DNA of 7,066 bases from Bacillota bacterium (GCA_023393155.1 JAEWML010000167.1:1-7066); one strand, 5' to 3'. Positions 1 through 4,342 are shown, counted from the stretch's first letter. Notes: generated by a model from the letters alone, not told the origin. Translations and numbers: made by a program.

Positions 1-103
1 TGGTGATGCCCATGTCCATAATCCGCCGCTTGGTGGCGCCCTCGCCGTGGAGCTTTACCACGGTGGCGTTTTCGCCCACCTTTACTTCTCTCAGTGTCCT
101 CAT
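1..103 (-). CDS. feoA: FeoA-family ferrous iron transport protein A (first of tandem pair; C-terminus outside window)
   Basis: The reverse strand starts with ATG at 103-101 and reads MRTLREVKVGENATVVKLHG, followed by EGATKRRIMDMGIT, where the window ends. This is the N-terminal half of a FeoA SH3-like domain; the 'G...KRRIMDMGIT' stretch is typical of the family. FeoA proteins are small (about 70-75 residues) cytoplasmic partners of FeoB, the GTP-dependent Fe2+ permease, so about half of this one is present. A very strong ribosome site (repeated GAGGAGG, about 107-117) sits in the 14-nt gap after the upstream feoA and overlaps that gene's end, so the two are surely co-transcribed and perhaps translationally coupled. 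feoB is expected immediately to the left, by analogy with clostridial feoA-feoA-feoB operons; this cannot be seen here. Confidence 0.9.
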   Translation of the reverse strand, partial: MRTLREVKVGENATVVKLHGEGATKRRIMDMGIT

Positions 104-117
104 GTCTCTCCTCCTCC

Positions 118-330
118 TCAAATCATAATGCGATTGGCCATTGTTTTGTCCAGAGCAATGCGGCTGTCTTTCACCTGAAGAATCAGATTTCCGGCAATCT
201 CGCTGACCACCGTGATATCCTCATCCACCACAAAGCCCAGCTCCGCCAGGTGCTGGCGCACCTCGTCTTTGCCGGAAATCTTACGAATTGTCACAGTCTC
301 CCCTGTTCTCGCCATCGTCAGCGGCATCAT
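118..330 (-). CDS. feoA: FeoA-family ferrous iron transport protein A (second of tandem pair, promoter-proximal)
   Basis: This is a complete 70-residue protein beginning MMPLTMARTGETVTIRKISG. The rest, with 'HLAELGFVV', 'ITVVSEIAGNLILQVKDSRIALD' and a closing 'MANRIMI', is a full FeoA/SH3-like domain of normal family length. No membrane segment or signal peptide is present, as expected for a cytosolic FeoB accessory protein. Two ATG codons are adjacent (330 and 327); a purine-rich GAGGGGGGAGA ribosome site about 7 nt upstream supports a start at 330 or 327. It is the first gene after the feo promoters and lies 14 nt before the other feoA. The two copies differ clearly in sequence, so this is an old duplication with probable role division rather than a recent repeat. 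Family assignment is firm; the separate role of each copy is unknown. Confidence 0.92.
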   Translation of the reverse strand: MMPLTMARTGETVTIRKISGKDEVRQHLAELGFVVDEDITVVSEIAGNLILQVKDSRIALDKTMANRIMI

Positions 331-350
331 AGGCTCTCCCCCCTCTCAAG

Positions 351-368
351 GATTAGCGATTGCTAACC
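351..368. promoter_or_regulatory. Palindromic operator candidate A (TTAG-N6-CTAA) in the feo leader
   Basis: The core TTAGC-N4-GCTAA is a perfect 5-bp inverted repeat at 353-357 and 362-366, flanked by a further G-C match at 351/368. It lies in the feo 5' leader, about 45 nt downstream of the proximal promoter's expected start and about 20 bp before the feoA ATG. It shares TTAG-N6-CTAA spacing with the palindrome at 1986-2003. DtxR/IdeR-type operators are built from GGTTAG/CTAACC half-sites, so an iron-regulator site is plausible; that identity is inferred. Confidence 0.5.
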
Positions 369-384
369 GCAACTCCAAATACAA

Positions 385-404
385 AGGTAAGTCACAACTT
401 ACCT
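385..404. promoter_or_regulatory. Palindromic operator candidate B at the feo proximal start site
   Basis: This is a perfect 8-bp inverted repeat: AGGTAAGT at 385-392 and ACTTACCT at 397-404, around CACA. For leftward transcription it occupies about +7 to +26 from the start expected of the TTGACA/TAAACT promoter, a position where a bound repressor would block initiation or escape. Its half-site (AGGTAAGT) differs from the GTTAG type at the other sites. Alternatively it acts as an mRNA leader hairpin (8-bp stem, 4-nt loop); without a T-run it is not a terminator. Confidence 0.55.
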
Positions 405-417
405 CTCTTACAGCTAG

Positions 418-446
418 AGTTTACTACCCCTAACCGTCCTTGTCAA
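418..446 (-). promoter_or_regulatory. Proximal feo promoter (sigma-70/SigA type)
   Basis: On the reverse strand a perfect -35 TTGACA (446-441) is followed after exactly 17 nt by TAAACT (423-418) as the -10. Transcription should start near 411, giving an 80-nt leader before feoA. The spacer contains a GGTTAG half-site (435-430), and palindrome B lies directly downstream, which fits iron-dependent repression. Confidence 0.72.
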
Positions 447-472
447 CCCCTTTTTCATGCATCCGGCGGCTT

Positions 473-493
473 TAAGTTAGTTTCGCTAACTTA
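473..493. promoter_or_regulatory. Palindromic operator candidate C (TTAG-N5-CTAA) over a distal feo promoter
   Basis: This is a perfect 8-bp inverted repeat, TAAGTTAG at 473-480 and CTAACTTA at 486-493, with 5 nt between. It overlaps the TATAAG -10 element of the distal leftward promoter and is centred on that promoter's expected start (about 483). It has the same GTTAG/CTAAC half-sites as the palindromes at 351-368 and 1986-2003. Confidence 0.6.
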
Positions 494-517
494 TACGGAT
501 TCAAAAAGGCCTGTCCC
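490..517 (-). promoter_or_regulatory. Possible distal feo promoter
   Basis: On the reverse strand GGGACA (517-512; 4 of 6 matches to TTGACA) is followed after 16 nt by TATAAG (495-490; 5 of 6 matches to TATAAT). The match is weaker than the proximal promoter, but the operator-like palindrome lying exactly over its -10 and start site makes it more believable. Confidence 0.4.
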
Positions 518-584
518 CTTTCCTTTGTGCAGATTTACAAGTCTGTTTTTTGCAGAAAAGCAACGCGCAGCCAAAGCCGCCCCC

Positions 585-630
585 AAAAACGGAGCCGCCC
601 CCGCGCGGTCAACCTGAACCGCACGGGGGC
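585..630 (-). terminator. Probable terminator of the DUF3793-flavodoxin operon
   Basis: Read leftward, GCCCCCG and CGGGGGC close a 13-bp stem (630-618 with 609-597) with one mismatch at 623/604 and an 8-nt loop; five T residues follow at 589-585. The T-run is separated from the stem by 7 nt, so termination may be imperfect. The block lies about 65 nt past the flavodoxin stop and before the feo promoters. A 10-bp repeat, AGCCGCCCCC, occurs at 575-584 and 593-602 around the T-run. Confidence 0.6.
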
Positions 631-693
631 AGCATCCGGGGAAAATAGAAGGTAAACAGAAACTATGTATCTTTTTTCAGAGGGCGCGGCGTA

Positions 694-1119
694 TTACCAC
701 TTGGCAAGCCCCCGGCCCAGCTCGCGGCAGGCCTCCTGACCCGCGTCATCCGGCATTTCGTTGGCAACCAGGCCCTCCTCTTCATAGAGGTTGGCGCTGT
801 CGCAGCGCTTGCACCAGTCACGCATCCACTGGCCGTCGCCCCAGCCGTAAGAGCCGAACAGCGCGATGCGCTTGCCGGTGAGATCACCTTCCAGGGCGGT
901 GAACATGGGGTCGAATTCGCTCTCCTCCAAAACCTCGGACCCCATGGCGGGGCAACCGAAGGCCACGGCTCCGTACTCCTTAAATCGGGCGGTGGAAAAA
1001 TCGCCGGGGCCCAGCAGCTCGGCCTCGCCGCCCGCGTCCTTTACGCCCTCCGCAATGCACTGGGCCATTTTTTCCGTATTGCCGGTGCCGCTCCAATAGA
1101 CGATTGCAACTTTGTTCAT
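694..1119 (-). CDS. Short-chain flavodoxin, clostridial type
   Basis: This 141-residue protein is a single-domain FMN electron carrier of normal short-chain length. The phosphate-binding loop is SGTGNTE (residues 10-16) after the first beta strand. The 60s loop is GCPAMGSEVLEE, with Met59 where clostridial flavodoxins place a residue against the FMN ring. The 90s loop is GSYGWGDGQWM, with Trp93 as the likely second FMN-stacking residue. It acts in the cytoplasm as a low-potential one-electron carrier and commonly replaces ferredoxin when iron is short. An AAAGGA ribosome site supports the ATG at 1119. It follows the DUF3793 gene by 52 nt in the same direction with no terminator between them, so it is probably its operon partner. 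Its redox partners are unknown; it might reduce iron for release or uptake, but that is inference. Confidence 0.93.
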   Translation of the reverse strand: MNKVAIVYWSGTGNTEKMAQCIAEGVKDAGGEAELLGPGDFSTARFKEYGAVAFGCPAMGSEVLEESEFDPMFTALEGDLTGKRIALFGSYGWGDGQWMRDWCKRCDSANLYEEEGLVANEMPDDAGQEACRELGRGLAKW

Positions 1120-1171
1120 GATGCAGTTTCCTTTCTCAGCAGATAGATTAAATAATTATGACCAGCAGCGG

Positions 1172-1738
1172 CTATGCAGCCACCACAAGCTCAATAAGGG
1201 GGACTCCCCGGGCATACCGCTCCTTGTACACGGCTGTGCATTTGCGGTACCGGTCAAAGCACTTCTGCGCCGCCGCCGGGTCGCCATAGGCTTTCCAATA
1301 GCCACAGCAGGTATAGTTCCAGCCCCGGTTCTCAATGAAACCCACCACATCCTCCAGCGGATAGCCCAGAAAAATTCCAATTTCGTGGGGATAGTCCGCC
1401 TCCATGCACAGTTTCTCGGAAAGCTGGTCCAGCATGGCGGATACGCCTGAGCAGGCGTATCCCTCGCCCTCCAGAAACGCGTGGCTGTCCTCTTCCGCCA
1501 GAAGCCGGGCCACCCAGGACTCCCGATAGACATAGAGCATCCCCGCGTCAAGCGAGGGGCATTCCTTCAACACGCGTACGCGGATGCCGTAGGGCTTCAG
1601 CGTCTCGTCCCAGCGGGCGGCGTCGCGCCGAAGCTGCTCGAGACTCTCGCTCCGAAAACGAAACAGATTGGCGGGCTTCACCCCCGCCAGGGTGGGCGCG
1701 CAGTGGGTAATCAGCGCCGTTTCAAACCGTGGCTCCAT
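1172..1738 (-). CDS. DUF3793-family protein of unknown function
   Basis: This is a complete 188-residue soluble protein with no signal peptide or membrane segment. I recognise it as DUF3793 from its conserved central block, HEIGIFLGYPLEDVVGFIEN (residues 118-137), followed by NYTCCGYWKAY (141-151) and a closing C-x6-C stretch (160-167) with KERYARG. No function is established for the family to my knowledge; it recurs in Firmicutes beside flavodoxin and Feo genes. It has eight cysteines (13, 60, 96, 111, 144, 145, 160, 167), notably the CC pair in the conserved block, so metal or redox chemistry is possible but unproven. The start ATG at 1738 has a GGGAGG ribosome site 6-7 nt upstream. It is the first gene of a likely two-gene operon with flavodoxin, preceded by an unusually long leader and a palindrome-covered promoter. 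Confidence 0.85.
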   Translation of the reverse strand: MEPRFETALITHCAPTLAGVKPANLFRFRSESLEQLRRDAARWDETLKPYGIRVRVLKECPSLDAGMLYVYRESWVARLLAEEDSHAFLEGEGYACSGVSAMLDQLSEKLCMEADYPHEIGIFLGYPLEDVVGFIENRGWNYTCCGYWKAYGDPAAAQKCFDRYRKCTAVYKERYARGVPLIELVVAA

Positions 1739-2005
1739 AAACTGCCTCCCGTGTCTGCCGGAGCAGTGCGCTCCGTGTCAATGCGGGCCGCCTGCGGGCG
1801 GCTCCCGCGTCAATGGAACAAATCTCATGACGTGTATAGCCTTCCCTTTTTTCTGCCGGACATTCGCAAAAACGGCTTCGCGGGGCACGAAAAACCCTCT
1901 CGCAGGACGCGGGTTTGCAAGTGCGAGTTAGGCAAGACAAACCTTGTGCTTTGTGAAATGCCGCCCCAGGCGGCCGCCAAGTATTGGTTAGCTTAATCTA
2001 ACCGA
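1739..2005 (-). promoter_or_regulatory. Long structured leader of the DUF3793-flavodoxin transcript
   Basis: If transcription starts near 2006, about 265 nt precede the DUF3793 start. The leader contains several perfect stems: CGGAGC/GCTCCG (1759-1775) just above the ribosome site; GCCGCC/GGCGGC (1787-1802) extended by GCGG/CCGC (1783-1808); AAACCC/GGGTTT (1892-1916), which read leftward runs into a five-T stretch and could attenuate; and another GC-rich stem around 1962-1976. A 16-codon reading frame (ATG at 1828, stop at 1780-1778) follows a purine-rich AAGGGAAGG at an unfavourable distance. I recognise no known riboswitch class by eye. Apart from the ferritin signals at the far right, the 1739-2148 gap holds nothing else I can support. 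Confidence 0.4.
1986..2003. promoter_or_regulatory. Palindromic operator candidate D (GGTTAG-N6-CTAACC) at the DUF3793 start site
   Basis: GGTTAG at 1986-1991 and CTAACC at 1998-2003 form a perfect 6-bp inverted repeat around CTTAAT, whose inner TTAA continues the dyad. It lies at about +3 to +20 of the leftward DUF3793-flavodoxin promoter, the classical position for a repressor. It shares half-sites with palindromes A and C at feo. Established DtxR/IdeR operators use GGTTAG/CTAACC half-sites but with a 1-bp rather than 6-bp gap, so the regulator may be a related family member. Confidence 0.6.
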
Positions 2006-2012
2006 CGTTGAG

Positions 2013-2041
2013 AGGATACCACAGCCCCGCCCGTTTGTCAA
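2013..2041 (-). promoter_or_regulatory. Promoter of the DUF3793-flavodoxin operon
   Basis: On the reverse strand a perfect -35 TTGACA (2041-2036) is followed after exactly 17 nt by TATCCT (2018-2013; 4 of 6 matches). The expected start is near 2006, directly next to palindrome D. It lies only about 30 bp from the ferritin -35 on the other strand, so the two units share a compact divergent control region. Confidence 0.7.
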
Positions 2042-2070
2042 GAGAGGACGCGCAAATTTCTTTCAATGCC

Positions 2071-2098
2071 TTGACTTTCCGGGCGGCAATGCTATACT
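2071..2098 (+). promoter_or_regulatory. Ferritin promoter
   Basis: TTGACT (2071-2076; 5 of 6 matches) and TATACT (2093-2098; 5 of 6) are spaced by 16 nt, pointing to a start near 2104-2106 and a leader of about 45 nt. Palindrome D is centred about 110 bp upstream of that start, a position suited to activation rather than direct blocking. No TTAG/CTAA palindrome overlaps this promoter itself. Confidence 0.7.
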
Positions 2099-2101
2099 AA
2101 A

Positions 2102-2146
2102 TAATACCAACAGTCAATTTTTTCAGCTTTATACGAGGAGGTATTA
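2102..2146 (+). promoter_or_regulatory. Inverted repeat joining the ferritin mRNA 5' end to its ribosome site
   Basis: TAATACC at 2102-2108 is the exact reverse complement of GGTATTA at 2140-2146, which includes the last two G residues of the GAGGAGG ribosome site (2135-2141). If transcription starts near 2104, at least AUACC of the mRNA 5' end could pair with GGUAU and partly hide the ribosome site. The loop of 31 nt is large and U-rich, so the pairing may be weak or coincidental. Confidence 0.3.
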
Positions 2147-2148
2147 CG

Positions 2149-2658
2149 ATGGATAAAACTGTTTCTGAGCTGCTGAACAACCAAATCAACAAGGAGTTTT
2201 ACTCCGCCTACCTGTATCTGGATATCGCCAACTACTATGACGCCAAGGGGCTGGACGGCTTCGCCAACTGGTATGAAGTTCAGGCGAAAGAGGAGCAGGA
2301 CCACGCTATGCTCTTTTACCGCTACATGCAGAACAACGACGAGCCCGTGAAGCTGCTGGCCATCGACCAGCCGGACAACGCCTTCTCCAACCTGATTGAC
2401 CCCCTGAAGGTCAGTCTGGAGCACGAGAAATACGTCACCGCCCTCATCAACGCCATTTATGCCGCCGCCCAGAAGGTAAACGACTTCCGCACCATTCAGT
2501 TTTTGGACTGGTTCATCAAGGAGCAGGGCGAGGAGGAGAAAAACGCCAGCGACCAGATTACCAAGATGGAGCTGTACGGCGGCGAAGCCCGCAGCCTGTA
2601 TATGCTTAACAGCGAGCTGCTGGCCCGGGCCTATGCCCCGCCGTCTCTGGTGCTGTAA
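2149..2658 (+). CDS. ftnA: Ferritin, non-heme bacterial type (FtnA-like)
   Basis: This 169-residue protein matches the usual length of bacterial ferritins, which form 24-subunit shells that oxidise Fe2+ and store it as a ferric mineral in the cytoplasm. The four-helix bundle carries the full ferroxidase set by alignment with E. coli FtnA: Glu16 (in NKEFYSAYLYL), Glu49 and His52 (KEEQDH), Glu93 (EHEK), Gln126 and Glu129 (KEQGEEEK). Glu129 corresponds to the extra site-C ligand. No heme-ligand methionine context of bacterioferritin was noticed, and the sequence reads as ferritin rather than Dps, which is an in-between-subunit type. A strong GAGGAGG site 7 nt before ATG 2149 sets the start. It has its own promoter and terminator, so it is probably monocistronic. 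It stands divergent from DUF3793-flavodoxin, consistent with reciprocal iron control of storage and low-iron functions. Confidence 0.96.
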   Translation: MDKTVSELLNNQINKEFYSAYLYLDIANYYDAKGLDGFANWYEVQAKEEQDHAMLFYRYMQNNDEPVKLLAIDQPDNAFSNLIDPLKVSLEHEKYVTALINAIYAAAQKVNDFRTIQFLDWFIKEQGEEEKNASDQITKMELYGGEARSLYMLNSELLARAYAPPSLVL

Positions 2659-2671
2659 CCGCAAAGTAAAC

Positions 2672-2713
2672 AAGCAGAGACGGAGCCATGGGTTCCGTCT
2701 CTGCTTATTTATC
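2672..2713 (+). terminator. Rho-independent terminator of ferritin
   Basis: A perfect 13-bp stem pairs 2672-2684 (AAGCAGAGACGGA) with 2694-2706 (TCCGTCTCTGCTT), with possible further pairing inside the 9-nt loop, followed by TTATTTAT-like sequence. It begins 14 nt after the ferritin stop codon. The right arm followed by a partly interrupted T-run is a good terminator on the plus strand. Confidence 0.82.
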
Positions 2714-2835
2714 GGCAGTTTCTGCCGTGTTCTTCCCTTTGGCTGTTCGCCGGTTTTCACCGCCCACAGGCGGTTTCGCCTTCTCACGCGGTAAACTCAA
2801 GAGGGCTTCCGGCGCCGCGCCCGCTCTCCGCGGGC
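2713..2835. other. Convergent gap between ferritin and rpoN with three further hairpins
   Basis: Three perfect short stems lie here: CGGCAG/CTGCCG (2713-2727), ACCGCC/GGCGGT (2759-2774, followed rightward by TTT) and GCCCGC/GCGGGC (2819-2835, touching the rpoN stop codon). None carries a convincing T-run for leftward transcription, so the rpoN terminator is not clearly identified. The stacked stems may jointly limit read-through from both sides. No gene is visible. Confidence 0.35.
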
Positions 2836-4178
2836 TATGTCCTTTTGCGGCGCTGAGAGGCCGGGGGAATGGACAGCTCGCCCCGGTATTTTGCCACCGT
2901 GCGCCGGGACAGGGAGAAGCCCACCCCGGACAGCGCCTGCGCCAGCGCCTCGTCGGACAAAGGCCGGTCCGGGGCCTCCGCCTCCACAAAACGGCGCAGG
3001 CGGCTGCGGGCCGCCTCGGCGGAGCCGCCGGTGGGCAGCGCGGTGGAAAACAGCTTTCGCAGAGGGAAGATGCGTCCGTTAAACTGGACGTACTTGTCCT
3101 TCACCGCGCGGCTGATGGTGGAGACGTTGAGGTTTAGGCGCTGGGCCATCTGCTCCATGGTCATGGGCAGCAAATCCTCCCGTCGGAGAAAGTAGCCCTC
3201 CTGCTCCCGGACCAGAGCGCAGAGCAGGCGGAACAGGGTCTCATGCCGGCTCTCCATATTGTTCATCAGGTTTTTGGCCTCGGCCAGCTTTTCCTTCAGA
3301 TAAAGCTGGGCCTCCTGACAGCCGGGGTCGCCCACCAGATTGCAGTATTCCCGGTTCAAAGAGACGCGGGGGACCGCGCCCTCGTTCATTTCAATCACCA
3401 GCCCGTCCCCCGCCCGGCGGATGACGGCCTCCGGCGCAATCAGCGCCGTACCTCGCCGGTCGCAAAAGCCCCGGGAGGGGATGGGGTTCAGTGCGCGGAC
3501 CACGTCTCCGGCCCGGCGGGCCTCCGCCGGGGAAACGCCCAAGAGCCTTGCAAGACCCGCGTAATCACCGTCCGCCAAAAGCGGAAGGCCGAAGCGGATC
3601 ATATGAATATTCACCTCGGTAAATTCCCCGCCCTGCGCCAATTGCAGCAGCAGGCACTCCGACAGACTCCGGGCGCCCACGCCCGGCGGGTCCAGCGCCT
3701 GCACCGCAAAAAGGGCCTGCTCCAGCTCCGGCTCCGGCACGTCCATCTCCCGGGCAAGCTCGTGAAGCTCGCAGTCCAGATATCCGGCGGAGTTGAGACA
3801 GCCCACCAGATACCGGCTCAGCACCAGCATCCGTCCGTCCAGCGGCGCGGACTGGCCCAATTGGGCGTCCAAATATTCCGAAAAGGTCTGGGGCCGGGTC
3901 AGGCAGGAAGTGAAATCCGAAAGTCCTCCGCCGCCCTCCCAAATGAGCTGCTCCCGCCGCTCGATAGGAAGAACCGTCTCCGGGGCGGCCTCCATCGTCT
4001 CGGGGCGGGGTCCGTCGTGGGGCGCGTCCTCCACCTCCAGAAGGGGATTGGAAAGCGCCGCCTCATGCAAAAACTCCCGCAGCTCCAAAGACGGCATTTG
4101 CAGGCACTGGAGCGATTGCAGCATGGCCTGCGTCAATATTTGTTTTTGCGCCTGTTCCAAACGCTGCTGGAAAACCAT
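2835..4178 (-). CDS. rpoN: RNA polymerase sigma-54 factor
   Basis: This 447-residue protein has the RpoN architecture. Residues 1-48 form the Gln/Leu-rich activator-interaction region I (MVFQQRLEQAQKQILTQAML... to SNPLLE). A short acidic linker follows, then the core-binding domain with LVGCLNSAGYLD and LDPPGVGARSLSECLLLQL. The C-terminal DNA-binding part has a helix-turn-helix around residues 340-365 (MAQRLNLNVSTISRAVKDKY) and the RpoN box SRRTVAKYRG (424-433; family consensus ARRTVAKYRE), which reads the -24 element. It directs polymerase to -24/-12 promoters and needs an ATP-driven enhancer-binding protein, none of which is seen here. I start at ATG 4178 because AAAGGAGA lies 7 nt upstream and MVFQQRL is the usual beginning; an in-frame TTG at 4199 would place that ribosome site inside the gene. 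It lies downstream of ftcD on the same strand but behind a probable terminator. Confidence 0.96.
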   Translation of the reverse strand: MVFQQRLEQAQKQILTQAMLQSLQCLQMPSLELREFLHEAALSNPLLEVEDAPHDGPRPETMEAAPETVLPIERREQLIWEGGGGLSDFTSCLTRPQTFSEYLDAQLGQSAPLDGRMLVLSRYLVGCLNSAGYLDCELHELAREMDVPEPELEQALFAVQALDPPGVGARSLSECLLLQLAQGGEFTEVNIHMIRFGLPLLADGDYAGLARLLGVSPAEARRAGDVVRALNPIPSRGFCDRRGTALIAPEAVIRRAGDGLVIEMNEGAVPRVSLNREYCNLVGDPGCQEAQLYLKEKLAEAKNLMNNMESRHETLFRLLCALVREQEGYFLRREDLLPMTMEQMAQRLNLNVSTISRAVKDKYVQFNGRIFPLRKLFSTALPTGGSAEAARSRLRRFVEAEAPDRPLSDEALAQALSGVGFSLSRRTVAKYRGELSIPPASQRRKRT

Positions 4179-4209
4179 TCCACCGTCTCCTTTCCGCAAA
4201 AGTCATTGT

Positions 4210-4236
4210 TTATCAGTTTAGCACAGTTTTTGTCGA
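4210..4236 (-). promoter_or_regulatory. Possible rpoN promoter (weak)
   Basis: On the reverse strand TCGACA (4236-4231; 5 of 6 matches to TTGACA) precedes TGATAA (4215-4210) by 15 nt. The -10 match and spacing are poor, but it is the best candidate in the 100 bp between the ftcD terminator and rpoN, and the surrounding sequence is relatively AT-rich. Confidence 0.3.
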
Positions 4237-4276
4237 AAGGGAAGAGAAATCACTGTGGAGGCCATATAGAACGCGT

Positions 4277-4319
4277 AAAAAACGCCGCCGACGGCCGCCC
4301 GCTTTCGCGGACAGCCGTC
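4277..4319 (-). terminator. Probable terminator of ftcD
   Basis: Read leftward, GACGGC (4319-4314) pairs with GCCGTC (4295-4290), and a second stem CCGC/GCGG (4310-4307 with 4302-4299) closes a GAAA loop, with small internal mismatches between them. Six T residues follow at 4282-4277 after a 7-nt GC-rich gap. It starts 23 nt after the ftcD stop and separates ftcD from rpoN. Confidence 0.55.
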
Positions 4320-4342
4320 TGATTTCTTCCTCTATGGCGCCT

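Larger units (their letters stand above)
331..693. other. Intergenic regulatory region between the flavodoxin gene and feoA
   Basis: This 363-bp stretch has no credible gene. From left to right (downstream to upstream for feo) it holds the feoA ribosome site, a palindrome at 351-368, a second at 385-404, the proximal feo promoter (418-446), a third palindrome at 473-493 that overlaps the -10 of a weaker distal promoter (490-517), and the hairpin that probably ends flavodoxin transcription (585-630). Positions 552-584 and 631-693 hold nothing I recognise. Translated reading frames here lack ribosome sites and resemble no family. Confidence 0.7.

Noticed and set aside
530..551. Plus-strand terminator-like hairpin CAGATT-TACA-AGTCTG followed by six T residues
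   Set aside because: The stem is short, AT-rich and includes a G-T pair, and no rightward gene lies upstream that it could terminate. It may be chance, or the end of an unrecognised small antisense RNA.
1722..1940. Reverse-strand frame of 72 codons in the DUF3793 leader
   Set aside because: It starts at TTG without a convincing ribosome site, overlaps the DUF3793 start and looks like composition-driven sequence.
2092..2787. Reverse-strand open frame (231 codons) across ferritin
   Set aside because: It is antisense to ferritin, which has a promoter, ribosome site, full active site and terminator.
4179..4199. Upstream TTG start that would add seven residues to RpoN
   Set aside because: The AAAGGAGA ribosome site would then lie inside the coding sequence; ATG 4178 has proper spacing and gives the usual RpoN N-terminus.
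3243..4322. Long plus-strand open frame (359 codons) across rpoN
   Set aside because: It is an antisense shadow of rpoN with no ribosome site; its translation is rich in Arg, Gln and His with no domain. GC-rich genes often leave such frames open.
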